A stretch of 64,000 nt of DNA from an uncultured Selenomonas sp. (GCA_902766095.1 CACXCN010000031.1:1-64000), one strand, 5' to 3'; positions 15,326-24,482 are shown, numbered from the stretch's first letter. Translations and numbers: made by a program. The notes: generated from the letters alone by a model not told the origin.

Positions 15326-16252
15326 ATGGAAACAAAAACCATCACACCGAATGAATTCACGAATATCATGCGCTCCCATGAAATATGGCGGGCCTCGGAC
15401 GGCAGGGAAGGGAAGCAGGCCGTCTTCAAGAACTACGACCTGTCCCAAGTGAACTTTGCCAGCCTCAACCTTTCCTGCGCAGATTTTTCAGAGGCCGTCA
15501 TTCCCAACAATAACTTTTCCGGTGCCAGCCTCGTCAATGCCGATCTGAGTCACGCCGTCCTCACCGGCTGCAACCTGTCCGATGCAGATTTCACCGGTGC
15601 TGATCTTCAGAAGGCCGACCTCGAAAACACCATATGCAGCCGCACGAACTTCTTCAGCGTGACCGCCAATGGCGCCAGCTTCAATGGTGCCGACCTCTTT
15701 ATGTCCAATTTCTTCTGCTCCAAACTGGCCGACACGAAATTCGAGAATGTCTCCGCTGTCTCGGCATGCTTCAATAATGCGGACCTGTCGAAAGCCCGGC
15801 TCGATCATTCCAATTTCACCTGCAGCGAATTCAACCAGGCATCCCTCGACTCTGCCATCTGCAATGCAACGAACTTCAACGAAGTATCGCTTGTCAAAGC
15901 CGACATGAAGAACGCCAGACTCGATGAGTGCCGCTTCACCGGTGCGAACATGAAGTATGCCGATATGAAGAACGCTTCTATCAACCTGACCTCGTTCTAC
16001 AAGGCATCCCCGATTGCGGATGTCAAGACGAACGAAAGCCTGCTCTCCGTTTCCGTCGATACGAACCATTCCTTCATATATAATGTGAACCGCGACCAGG
16101 TATCCTTTTCCGATCACAAGCCTCCGGTCTCCATGACTGCTTTCCTGCGTCTTCCAAAAATCGCGAACAACCAGCTCCTGGCCAATATTTGCCAATCAAT
16201 AAAAATAAATCGGGATCGTTTTTTAAGTTCCAGAAAAAATATTTCAAGATAA
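15326..16252 (+). CDS. pentapeptide-repeat protein
   Basis: From about residue 38 to 230 the protein consists of consecutive A(D/N)LXX-type pentapeptides such as ADFSE, ADLSH, ADFTG, ADLQK and ADMKN, which fold into a right-handed four-sided beta helix. Some members (Qnr, MfpA) mimic DNA and protect gyrase; others have unknown roles. Nothing here proves a gyrase link, although a topoisomerase gene follows. GGAAGGAG precedes the ATG. At 308 residues it is intact; the last 60 residues are non-repetitive. Confidence 0.75.
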   Translation: METKTITPNEFTNIMRSHEIWRASDGREGKQAVFKNYDLSQVNFASLNLSCADFSEAVIPNNNFSGASLVNADLSHAVLTGCNLSDADFTGADLQKADLENTICSRTNFFSVTANGASFNGADLFMSNFFCSKLADTKFENVSAVSACFNNADLSKARLDHSNFTCSEFNQASLDSAICNATNFNEVSLVKADMKNARLDECRFTGANMKYADMKNASINLTSFYKASPIADVKTNESLLSVSVDTNHSFIYNVNRDQVSFSDHKPPVSMTAFLRLPKIANNQLLANICQSIKINRDRFLSSRKNISR

Positions 16253-16450
16253 GATTTTATGAAACATCTATGGATATTCCACTAAATCGTAAATATTTGA
16301 TTCCTAAATAGCCAATATACCTACCATAAATCATTATTAAGCACCATTATTTGTGTAATAACTACATTATTCATCACTAAGACTATAATATTTCATACTT
16401 AAACCTGTCATAAAGCTTATGAAGCAACTCGCTCGTTTGATTTTTTTGTT
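16253..16450. other. AT-rich spacer, nothing recognised
   Basis: Very AT-rich sequence between the pentapeptide gene and the tRNA promoter. I see no open frame with a ribosome site, no terminator and no clear repeats. Confidence 0.5.
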
Positions 16451-16452
16451 GG

Positions 16453-16481
16453 TTGCATTTTTCCATCAGGTGTAATATAAT
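16453..16481 (+). promoter_or_regulatory. sigma-70-type promoter of tRNA-Glu
   Basis: TTGCAT at 16453-16458 and TATAAT at 16476-16481 are separated by exactly 17 bases. The tRNA begins about 110 bases further on. Confidence 0.6.
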
Positions 16482-16594
16482 CAAATCAACAAGTTAAATC
16501 TCCATTATGTGATAACAACCTCTCACAAAACTTGTTATTTTCCCATTATCTTATTTGAGTTCAGAAGGCTCTCCCATCAAAGCCTTCAACTCAT

Positions 16595-16670
16595 GGTTCC
16601 TTGGTCAAATCGGTTAAGATATCACCCTTTCACGGTGATGATGCGGGTTCGAATCCCGCAGGAATCTCCA
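16595..16670 (+). tRNA. tRNA-Glu (anticodon UUC)
   Basis: A 76-base tRNA with encoded CCA. The acceptor stem GGTTCCT pairs with AGGAATC (one G-T), the anticodon stem-loop is CACCCTTTCACGGTG with anticodon TTC, and the T-arm is GCGGGTTCGAATCCCGC. The first T-arm and anticodon pairs are intact, so it should be functional. It lies alone, with its own promoter and terminator, inside the mobile region. Confidence 0.93.
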
Positions 16671-16698
16671 TTTCTCATCAGAAAATATCCCTTTCTTG

Positions 16699-16728
16699 AA
16701 GCCTCGGCCTCCCGAGGCTTATTTTTTT
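16699..16728 (+). terminator. intrinsic terminator after tRNA-Glu
   Basis: AAGCCTCGG (16699-16707) pairs with CCGAGGCTT (16712-16720), followed by ATTTTTTT. Confidence 0.85.
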
Positions 16729-16821
16729 GCGCAAAAACAACAAAAGACCATAAACCACGGCATTTTTCAGGAACTATACTTGGATATGTAAGCTTTTGGA
16801 TTTAAAAGATGGAGGTATTTT

Positions 16822-19101
16822 ATGCGCCTATTTATTGCAGAAAAGCCGTCACTCGGACGGGCGATTGCAGACAACCTGGGAAAGGGAAGCAAGAAGGATG
16901 GATACATCTCCCTCAACGACGGGAAAGACATCGTAACCTGGTGCTTCGGCCATATCCTCGAGCAATACAACCCAGACGAGTACGATGAAAAGTACAAGCA
17001 CTGGACCATTGAGGACCTGCCCATCCTCCCGAGTGTATGGAAGCTCAAGATCAAGAAGGATGCAGCCAAGCAGTTCAAGGTTATCAAAGAACTCGTCAAG
17101 CAGGCAGATTATGTCGTCAACGCAGGCGACCCGGACCGTGAAGGCCAGCTGCTCGTCGATGAAGTCCTCGAGTACATCGGCAACAAGAAGCCGACGAAAC
17201 GCATCCTGCTGAACGCGCTGGACAGCAAGAGTGTTCAGACAGCCCTGCAGGACCTGCGCGACAACAAAGACTTCGCAAGCTTCCGGGACAGTGCCAGAGC
17301 CCGCAGCCAGGCCGACTGGCTCGTAGGTATGAACCTCACCCGCGCCTACACCATAAAGAGCAGGCAGGCTGGCTATGAAGGAGTTGTCCATGTTGGACGA
17401 GTCCAGACCCCGACGCTCGCCCTCGTCGTCCGTCGGGAAGATGAAATTCAGCACTTCCAGCCGACCACGCACTACGTCTGCCAGGTGAACTGGAAGCATG
17501 AGAATGGAGACATCCCGACCACCCTCAAGTATAAGCCGGATATGGAAGGCCTCGATTCCGAAGGCAGACTCACATCGAAAAGTGTAGCCGAAGGCCTGCT
17601 CTCCAAGGTCGAAGCGATTGCCAGCCATGGCGACGGCGCCACAATCACCAAAGTCGAGCGCAAGCAGAAGCAGGAAGGCCAGCGCCTGCCGTACTCCCTG
17701 TCATCGCTGCAGGTCGAGGCTGGACGCAAGTACGGATACTCCCCGCAGCAGGTCCTGGACACCATGCAGGGCCTCTACGAGAAGAAGCTGACGACCTATC
17801 CGCGGTCGGACTGCGAATACCTGCCGACCAACCAGCTTGGTGATGCCAAGGCTATCATATCCAACCTGAGCGCCATCCAGGACCTCGCCGTATATTGCGA
17901 TAAAGCGGATACATCCATTCGCTCCCGCTGCTGGAACGACAGCAAGATCAGCGCTCATCATGCCATCATCCCGACCGTCGTCAAGGCACCGGACTCGCTG
18001 ACCGAAATCGAGCAGCGCATGTATACCATGGTGGCCAAGGCCTATCTGGCACAGTTCTATCCAATCCATACCTATATGGCCACGAAGATCACCATCGAGT
18101 GCGCTGAGGAAACATTCATCGCCAACGGGAAGCAGATCCTTACGAACGGCTGGAAAGAGCTCTATGCCAAGGACGCCAAAGAGAAGGACGAGGAAGAGGC
18201 CGATACGCCATCCCTGCCGGAAGTCGAAGAAGGGGACAGCGCAGCCTATGGCAGCGGCAAGATACAGGAAAAGATCACCAAGCCACCGAAACGCTTCACC
18301 GAAGCCACCCTGCTCCAGGCTATGAAAGAAATCTACAAGTACGTCAAGGATAAAGAGCTGGCCAAGGGACTCAAGGAATGCAAGGGCATCGGCACCGAGG
18401 CCACCCGGGCCGGAATTATCGAGACACTGAAAAAGGCTGACTTCTTCACGGTAGAAAAGAAAAAAATCGTGCCGACCGACAAAGGCCGCATGGCGATCAG
18501 CGTCCTGCCAGATGCCATCACCTATCCGGACACCACGGCGAAATGGGAGGCCGAGCTTGACCAGATTGTAGATAAGAAGATCAGTCTGGACGACTTCCTG
18601 AAGCACCAGACCCAGATTCTCAACGACCTGCTCAAAGAAGCCAAGGAAGCCAGCATCGCGGCCAACAAGGACGCTGTACTGTGCCCGAACTGCGGCAAGC
18701 CGATGCGCCGCCGCAAGGGCAAGACCGGATTCTTCTGGGGCTGCAGCGGCTATCCGAAATGCAAGACCACCTTCCCTGACAAGAAAGGCAAGCCGGACAT
18801 GGAAGCCAAGAAATCCAAATCGACCGGCAAGACGGCCAAGTGCCCGGTCTGTGGCAAGAAGCTCCGTCAGATCAAAGGCAAGTTCGGCATCTTCTGGGGC
18901 TGCGAAGACCGCGACTGCGGTGCCACCTTCCCTGACCACGACAACAAGCCTGTCATCGTCAAGTGCCCGAGCTGCGGCAAGGGATATCTCAAGCGCAGCG
19001 AATCGAAGAAGCATCCCGGCAAATTCTACTGGTGGTGCTCGGAGCGCTGCGGTGCTCCTTCCGTCTGGGATAAAGACGGTCTGCCGGATTTGAAGAAATA
19101 A
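16822..19101 (+). CDS. topB: DNA topoisomerase III (type IA)
   Basis: Relaxes and decatenates DNA by cutting one strand; plasmid and ICE copies often assist transfer or replication. The TOPRIM domain is at the N-terminus (LFIAEKPSLGRAIADNL; AGDPDREGQL near residue 103). The catalytic tyrosine lies in TTYPRSDCEYLP near residue 326. From about residue 620 three zinc ribbons follow: CPNCGKPM, CPVCGKKL and CPSCGKGY, each with the FFWGC or FYWWC closing motif. 759 residues, intact, GGAGG before the ATG. Confidence 0.95.
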   Translation: MRLFIAEKPSLGRAIADNLGKGSKKDGYISLNDGKDIVTWCFGHILEQYNPDEYDEKYKHWTIEDLPILPSVWKLKIKKDAAKQFKVIKELVKQADYVVNAGDPDREGQLLVDEVLEYIGNKKPTKRILLNALDSKSVQTALQDLRDNKDFASFRDSARARSQADWLVGMNLTRAYTIKSRQAGYEGVVHVGRVQTPTLALVVRREDEIQHFQPTTHYVCQVNWKHENGDIPTTLKYKPDMEGLDSEGRLTSKSVAEGLLSKVEAIASHGDGATITKVERKQKQEGQRLPYSLSSLQVEAGRKYGYSPQQVLDTMQGLYEKKLTTYPRSDCEYLPTNQLGDAKAIISNLSAIQDLAVYCDKADTSIRSRCWNDSKISAHHAIIPTVVKAPDSLTEIEQRMYTMVAKAYLAQFYPIHTYMATKITIECAEETFIANGKQILTNGWKELYAKDAKEKDEEEADTPSLPEVEEGDSAAYGSGKIQEKITKPPKRFTEATLLQAMKEIYKYVKDKELAKGLKECKGIGTEATRAGIIETLKKADFFTVEKKKIVPTDKGRMAISVLPDAITYPDTTAKWEAELDQIVDKKISLDDFLKHQTQILNDLLKEAKEASIAANKDAVLCPNCGKPMRRRKGKTGFFWGCSGYPKCKTTFPDKKGKPDMEAKKSKSTGKTAKCPVCGKKLRQIKGKFGIFWGCEDRDCGATFPDHDNKPVIVKCPSCGKGYLKRSESKKHPGKFYWWCSERCGAPSVWDKDGLPDLKK

Positions 19102-19125
19102 CCCCATCAAAGGAGGTGAACGACC

Positions 19126-19203
19126 ATGTATGTTTGTCCGAAATGCGGCCACGTACAGGACCATCCCGGCTACTGTGACAACTGTGGCGCCCAGGTAAGC
19201 TGA
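19126..19203 (+). CDS. 25-residue zinc-ribbon microprotein
   Basis: A strong AAAGGAGGTGA ribosome site lies before ATG. The tiny protein starts MYVCPKCGHVQ and contains a second CDNCGAQ: two CxxC pairs 13 residues apart, enough for one zinc ribbon. It follows topB, whose own C-terminus is a row of zinc ribbons, by 24 bases. It may be a detached finger or an independent regulator. The Shine-Dalgarno strength argues that it is translated. Confidence 0.6.
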   Translation: MYVCPKCGHVQDHPGYCDNCGAQVS

Positions 19204-19287
19204 AAGCAGGAAGAAAGCAGTTCAGGCATGCGGGTGTTTCTTCCCTGAAAGATTCTTTGTCCCTGCATGTCAATTTTGAGGTAGATT

Positions 19288-19872
19288 ATGTCAACTAAAA
19301 TAAACTTTCCTATATATGATGCTGAAAAAAAGCCGCGTTCGCTGAAAGCCATGAAAGAGGATTTCCCCAACTACTTGAGCGATGACCTGTCTGAAGATGT
19401 CGTCGTCATGTTCACTGGGGGCGAGCCATCGCAATGCAAGGCCTTCGAACTTTTCCTCATAAAGATTGCGGAATACTCTGTCCATCCGGTGATCGAGACC
19501 ATCGCTCCGAAAATCGAGCATTATTCCTTGTTCCTGAATTCCGTTATCAACACAATCAACGAAAGCTACCGGGGACAGAAAGCCACGCTCAAGCTCCGGC
19601 TGGGCAGCACGTCGGAACGGCTGCGCAAGGCGCACTATGGCGATGTCATCTCTCTTTCTGAGCTGTCCAAGGGCTTCGAACATTTCCCGGCTGTCATCAA
19701 CGAAGGGAAGGTCGTACTGGTCTTCGATGCGACGCTCCAGATTGATGCCATGAAAATCCAGAAGCTTTTCCCGCCAGATAAATTCGTCATCGAGCTGGTG
19801 CAGCCGGTAGATGCGGAGCTGTTCAATCCGGCACCTCTCCGGAAAGCTGGCTATCTTGTTGCGATCCGATAG
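19288..19872 (+). CDS. companion of the radical-SAM gene, with GGEP motif but no CxxxCxxC
   Basis: 194 residues. VVVMFTGGEPSQCKAF (about residues 38-53) looks like the GGEP strand that holds SAM in radical-SAM barrels such as QueE. Near the end VVLVFDATLQIDAMKIQKLF and FVIELVQPVDAE resemble late barrel strands of RlmN-type enzymes. The N-terminus is too short to hold an iron-sulfur CxxxCxxC motif and none is present, so it cannot be a standard radical-SAM enzyme alone. It is followed after 11 bases by a full radical-SAM gene, suggesting a working pair. Function unknown. Confidence 0.5.
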   Translation: MSTKINFPIYDAEKKPRSLKAMKEDFPNYLSDDLSEDVVVMFTGGEPSQCKAFELFLIKIAEYSVHPVIETIAPKIEHYSLFLNSVINTINESYRGQKATLKLRLGSTSERLRKAHYGDVISLSELSKGFEHFPAVINEGKVVLVFDATLQIDAMKIQKLFPPDKFVIELVQPVDAELFNPAPLRKAGYLVAIR

Positions 19873-19883
19873 GAGGAAGCTGT

Positions 19884-21029
19884 GTGAATAAAAAAATCGG
19901 CCTTATCGATGCCGACCTGCTCGGAAGAGGCACCAGGCACCCGAACCTCTCCCTGCTCAAGCTGGCCGGTTGGCATAAGAAGCAGGGCGATGACGTTGAG
20001 CTGGTCAAGACCTGGGAAGATTTCGAATCGGCTGCAGGAGCGTATGACCACCTGTACCTTGCCCGCGTATTCGACTTCACCAAGGTCCCCGAGGGCATTC
20101 TGGACAGGAAGAACCTGACCTACGGGGGCACAGGCTTCCGTCAGGGCTTCGTTACCTATGCCCCGAACCCGGAAGCACCGGAAGCCATCGAGCGGTCGGG
20201 ATTCCTGCGGGCACTGCCGGACGCTGTGGAACATACCATGCCGGACTATCATCTGTATGACAGCTTCGTGGCTGATGAAATCGCACGGGGAATCCATGCG
20301 GGCAAATATAAGGACTATGCGGACTTCAGCATCGGCTTCATGACACGCGGCTGCTTCCGTCATTGCAGCTTCTGCGTGAACCAGTGCTCCAACGGTGCCG
20401 TATTCCATGCCCATCTGAAAGAATTCCTCGACCCCGCACGGAAGATGATCTACCTTTGGGACGACAACATCCTGTCCTATCCGAAATGGAGAGAGGTTTT
20501 CGAAGAGCTGGCCGAAACCGGAAAACGCTTCCAGTTCAAGCAGGGAATGGATATCCGGCTGATGACCGATGAGAAAGCCGAGATATTGTCCAATTCCAAA
20601 TACTACAGCGACTATACATTCGCGTTCGACCATCTGGAAGAACGCAGGTTCATCGAACATGGCCTCGACATCTGGAGAAATCATAGTTCAAGAATTCCGA
20701 GGCTGTATGTCCTGGTCGGCTGGGACAGCCAGGACGCGAATGACATCGAGGCCGCCTTTCTCCGCATCAAGATACTGATGCAGCACCGCGCCCTTCCATA
20801 CATCATGCGTCATGAATATTACCAGCGCTCGAAATACAAGGGAATGTATACCACCATGGCCCGCTGGTGCAACCAGCCCAGCTTCTTCAAAAAGAAAAGC
20901 TTCATTGAATACTGCGAAGCGAATGGCGAAACGAGCAGCGCGATGCGCTATGCCTCTGAATTCGCGCACGATCATCCCGAAATAGCAAAGAAGTACTATA
21001 CCATGCGCTTCGACCAGTTGTCATCCTGA
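19884..21029 (+). CDS. radical-SAM protein with B12-binding-like N-terminus
   Basis: The iron-sulfur motif is CFRHCSFC (CxxxCxxC, near residue 155). The N-terminal part (IGLIDADLLGRGTRHPNL, then KKQGDDVELV) resembles the Rossmann-like, often cobalamin-binding domain of B12-type radical-SAM enzymes. The late barrel has FKQGMDIRLM and YVLVGWDS. 381 residues, GTG start with AGGAGG upstream. Substrate unknown. Partner gene with a GGEP motif lies directly upstream. Confidence 0.75.
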   Translation: MNKKIGLIDADLLGRGTRHPNLSLLKLAGWHKKQGDDVELVKTWEDFESAAGAYDHLYLARVFDFTKVPEGILDRKNLTYGGTGFRQGFVTYAPNPEAPEAIERSGFLRALPDAVEHTMPDYHLYDSFVADEIARGIHAGKYKDYADFSIGFMTRGCFRHCSFCVNQCSNGAVFHAHLKEFLDPARKMIYLWDDNILSYPKWREVFEELAETGKRFQFKQGMDIRLMTDEKAEILSNSKYYSDYTFAFDHLEERRFIEHGLDIWRNHSSRIPRLYVLVGWDSQDANDIEAAFLRIKILMQHRALPYIMRHEYYQRSKYKGMYTTMARWCNQPSFFKKKSFIEYCEANGETSSAMRYASEFAHDHPEIAKKYYTMRFDQLSS

Positions 21030-21138
21030 GACTGGAAGACGGGGAACAGATAAGCCCCAGATGGCACATAAATTGAATAACTGGAAGCCTTCCCTGGATG
21101 ATACTATTTCTGTAGTATTGGAAAAGGAGGGCTTTCTT

Positions 21139-21288
21139 ATGTTCGTATATTCACCGGAAAAATATAATGAAATGATTGAAGATATGCTTGGCTGCGATAT
21201 GGCCGAACAAAATCAGATGGCCAGAGACGAAGCCTTATGCAATAAAAAGGGAAGTGAACGCAATGAACAGCATGATGAACGTCGGTGA
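21139..21288 (+). CDS. small hypothetical protein, about 49 residues
   Basis: The ATG at 21139 has AAAGGAGGG at good distance and begins MFVYSPEKYNEMIEDML. The same frame is open from an ATG at 21061, which lacks a clear ribosome site. It ends 26 bases inside the next gene, so the two are probably coupled. No family recognised. Confidence 0.4.
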   Translation: MFVYSPEKYNEMIEDMLGCDMAEQNQMARDEALCNKKGSERNEQHDERR

Positions 21289-23779
21289 AGTCATGAACGA
21301 TCGGGAGCTCGTAGCCCGGATATTGACGAACAATCTGATCAAGTATGGCGACATCCTGCCGGACGGCTTCGAGTTCCAGGCGACGCATGGCACAGAGGCT
21401 ACGTCTGTCGTCCCGATGCGCCGGTCGAACTACCTGCGCTACGCTGCCTATCTGCATGAGGACTCTTCGCATAACCCGCATTTCGTGTCCGGGGATGACC
21501 TCTTGCGGCTCAACTGCTCGCTGAAAAAAGGCGCCAGACCGCTGTACCTCGAGTCCTGGTATGGTTCACAGGAAGCGGGCTACTCAGCCCGCCTGGTCGA
21601 GTACTACAATGTGGATGACGTAGAAGGCGAAGCTCCTGAACTTGATGCCCTTAAGGCATTCGACAAGGAGCAGAGCCAGGCCGACCGTCTCGATGCCCTG
21701 CGCGGGCATCTCAGCGCCGATCCGGAGTTCAAGCCATATGACAACGAGTCTTTGAGCGCCGCAACGATACGCGAGTACATGATGCACAAACTGGCCAGTC
21801 GGTATCAGCAGGACGATGAAAATGCCAGCCAGATCAATGCGGCGGTCTGCCAGAACCTTTTCCATGATTATGGAATCAGCTATTTCGACAAGGAAAACCC
21901 GCTCTTCTTCGACGACGAGATCCAGTCGTTCCAGAAAAATCCGCGCCAGCTGTTCGGTGTCCTCATGGAAGCATCGAAGCGGTATTCCGGATTCGAAAAA
22001 GAACTTGCCGAGCTCCAAAAGAATGCCGACCTGACGCAGCAGGCCGCACCGGAGCCTGAGACGCCGAAGGAAGAGACCGCAAAAGACAACGCTCCATTCA
22101 GGACATTGAAAGTCCATCTGGACTTTGCCAATACCATCATCACGCACCCGCTTACGGGTGAAGTCATGGCAGAAAACGGCGACGCAACCTTTACCGGAGA
22201 AGAAGCTTACCTGTTGTTATGTGCCATGCTTCACGAAGACAAGGAACGATTCAATGACGAAAAAGATTTTTTCCGTTATGGTGATGGCAAAGCATCCTAT
22301 TCACTGGAATACGGCGAAGGCGATGACAAGTTCATCCTTGGCAGCAACCGGCATGATCTGGGATACCTGGAATATGGAAACAGAACTTCCATAACAGACG
22401 CTCTAAAATATGTCACCAAACGCCCTTATGAGTTCCTGCTCGATAATCCCGAGAAGCTTAACAGCTATATTGGGAAATGTATATGCGATGGGGCAGATAG
22501 TGAAGCGAAAAGAAAAGCTTATTGCCAGAACAAGATAAAGGAACTCGATAAGGCTTTCCAGGGGTTCCAGGATGAAGAAAAAGCTTATCTTGCCTCTCAA
22601 AAAGAGGTTGATTCGTACAACCATTACAAAGCCAGGCTTTACACCTACATCTGCCGCGAAGAAGATCTGACCGACGAGAATCTTCGCGGAAACCATGGGA
22701 ACCGGAAGATATCAAAAGACCTGATTGAAGAAATCCTTCCTGCAGACGAGCTGAAGAACTACTGCGTCATCCCTGTCGGGGAAACGTTCAAGAAGGTGTG
22801 CCATTCTTTTGCCAGCGACGCCTCTGCAGACACGGAGTATGCAAATTATACCGAGCTGCGCAACGGCCTGCCGTCATCGATGGTGGCCTTCACAAGCACC
22901 AAGCCGCCGACTTCGGATGCGATATGCAACAAACCGCTGCTGAACGTCATGTCTGCCGACGACCTCGAAATCATGAAATCCATCCGGGATTTCAACATAA
23001 AGATCGAGGTCATAGAGAAACCAGCATGGCAGAGTTATAAGGACGATGCGGATCTGCTGCGTAAGACATGCAGAGAATACGGATTCGAAAACGGGGCTCA
23101 AATTAATGGATATAAAGCGATAATGACTCTTTGCGATTTGTGCGAAAAAGAAGAAAAAGCCTATGCCGATGCCATAAGCTCGCGGATTTATTTCCCCGGC
23201 GACTATCCAACGCTTAAAATATCTTATGATTTCGGAGACCAAAAACATCCATTCGGCATATACAAGTGGGGGACAGGAGAACTGTCCGGCCAGGCCACGA
23301 TCGGCCAGAACTTCGGCTATAAAAACGAAGTGCCTGCCTTAGTTAGCAAGATGCGCCGCAGCCTGTACAAAATCGAGCATCTGACCGGCGATATCATCCC
23401 TAGGAGTTTTCTTGAAAGCGAGCAGAGAATACCGCAGAAGCTTCCCGATTACGAAGAAAGCCTGAAGACGTATCACAAGCAGTATCCGGCTCCTGAAATC
23501 CCTATCAGCAGGCCGCCTGCGGACTACTATGTTGAGTGCTACAGATACTTCCGAGATGAGGCTCTGCTTGATCCGAATAACAACTACAAAATCAAGGTCA
23601 TCCAGGCTGCTACCGTAGCCATGGCACGCTCAGGCAGAAACGAAGCTAAAATCCAAACTATAGCAAACCATCTTGCTCAAATGCCCTCTTACAAAGAAGA
23701 TGCAAAAGAAATCCTGAATACATTGAAAATGCCATGGATCAAACCGGTCTTTGCGGAAGCAAAAAAACATGAAAGATAA
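21263..23779 (+). CDS. large element protein with ArdC-like N-terminal domain
   Basis: 838 residues from the ATG at 21263, preceded by AAGGGA. Residues about 55-120 read FVSGDDLLRLNCSLKKGARP and then YYNVDDVEGE, which follows the layout of the single-stranded-DNA-binding N-domain of ArdC antirestriction proteins (hxxGxxLxKGxxxxxV...VFNxxQ). The C-terminal 700 residues show no helicase, nuclease or primase motif that I can see. ArdC-type proteins accompany conjugating DNA and shield it from restriction; this assignment rests on pattern similarity only. It precedes ssb, in keeping with ssDNA handling. Confidence 0.5.
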   Translation: MNSMMNVGEVMNDRELVARILTNNLIKYGDILPDGFEFQATHGTEATSVVPMRRSNYLRYAAYLHEDSSHNPHFVSGDDLLRLNCSLKKGARPLYLESWYGSQEAGYSARLVEYYNVDDVEGEAPELDALKAFDKEQSQADRLDALRGHLSADPEFKPYDNESLSAATIREYMMHKLASRYQQDDENASQINAAVCQNLFHDYGISYFDKENPLFFDDEIQSFQKNPRQLFGVLMEASKRYSGFEKELAELQKNADLTQQAAPEPETPKEETAKDNAPFRTLKVHLDFANTIITHPLTGEVMAENGDATFTGEEAYLLLCAMLHEDKERFNDEKDFFRYGDGKASYSLEYGEGDDKFILGSNRHDLGYLEYGNRTSITDALKYVTKRPYEFLLDNPEKLNSYIGKCICDGADSEAKRKAYCQNKIKELDKAFQGFQDEEKAYLASQKEVDSYNHYKARLYTYICREEDLTDENLRGNHGNRKISKDLIEEILPADELKNYCVIPVGETFKKVCHSFASDASADTEYANYTELRNGLPSSMVAFTSTKPPTSDAICNKPLLNVMSADDLEIMKSIRDFNIKIEVIEKPAWQSYKDDADLLRKTCREYGFENGAQINGYKAIMTLCDLCEKEEKAYADAISSRIYFPGDYPTLKISYDFGDQKHPFGIYKWGTGELSGQATIGQNFGYKNEVPALVSKMRRSLYKIEHLTGDIIPRSFLESEQRIPQKLPDYEESLKTYHKQYPAPEIPISRPPADYYVECYRYFRDEALLDPNNNYKIKVIQAATVAMARSGRNEAKIQTIANHLAQMPSYKEDAKEILNTLKMPWIKPVFAEAKKHER

Positions 23780-23802
23780 GAATACGAAGCCTTTTTTGGG
23801 TG

Positions 23803-23808
23803 TATAAT
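23803..23808 (+). promoter_or_regulatory. candidate -10 box of ssb
   Basis: TATAAT in GTGTATAATAAA, 75 bases before ssb. The -35 side is poor, so confidence is limited. Confidence 0.4.
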
Positions 23809-23882
23809 AAACATAGTTCTTAAGGCGCTAAGGCGCATCCTAGTTTATATGTCATTTATATTGAAAGAAATGAGGCATCCAA

Positions 23883-24296
23883 ATGAACAACGTACAGCTT
23901 GTAGGCAGACTTGCGAGAGACCCAGAGATAAGAGACCTCAGCAACGGCAATTCGGTTCTCAACTTCACCCTCGCGGTCAACCAGCGCAAGACCAAAAGCA
24001 ACCCGAACCCGCAGGCCGACTTCATCTCCTGCGTTGCATGGAACGGAGTGGCCCGCATCATATCGAAGTACTGCAAGAAGGGAAACCGAATCGGCGTCAT
24101 CGGCCGCGTCCATTCGTATACCTATGACGGCAGCGACGGCAAGAAGCGCCGTATCGTGCAGATCATCGTCCGCGAGGTCGAATTCCTCGACTCTCCGCAT
24201 AAGGGTGAGCAGGCCCACGCCACAGAGCATGACGAGAACATATCTGCCGCTGACGAGCAGACGACGCTTGACCAGATAAATGAGGTTCCATTCTGA
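23883..24296 (+). CDS. ssb: single-stranded DNA-binding protein
   Basis: An OB-fold SSB of 137 residues: MNNVQLVGRLARDPEIR at the start, then FISCVAWNGVARI and IGVIGRVHSYTY. The acidic tail ends EVPF instead of the usual DDIPF, still able in principle to dock partner proteins. Element SSBs protect the transferred strand. It is the last recognisable gene of the element. Confidence 0.93.
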   Translation: MNNVQLVGRLARDPEIRDLSNGNSVLNFTLAVNQRKTKSNPNPQADFISCVAWNGVARIISKYCKKGNRIGVIGRVHSYTYDGSDGKKRRIVQIIVREVEFLDSPHKGEQAHATEHDENISAADEQTTLDQINEVPF

Positions 24297-24336
24297 GCCA
24301 CATATGGCCTAGGAACATATAATCATCCTCCTCTTA

Positions 24337-24375
24337 TCCCTCACGGCTAAGCTGTGGGGGATTTTATTTTTTTTA
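24337..24375 (+). terminator. intrinsic terminator after ssb
   Basis: TCCCTCAC pairs with GTGGGGGA (one G-T wobble) around GGCTAAGCT, followed by TTTTATTTTTTTT. It marks the end of the element's recognisable transcription. Confidence 0.75.
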
Positions 24376-24482
24376 ATTTTATTTTAAATGTACCTAAGCA
24401 CTTTTAAGCACATCGATGGGCAGTGAAGAAATCTTTATGTATTATATTTTAGAATTTTAGTAATAAAAATTATTTTGTAGTG

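Noticed and set aside
17701-19164. 487-residue minus-strand open frame over topB
   Set aside because: Antisense shadow of a well-supported topoisomerase gene.
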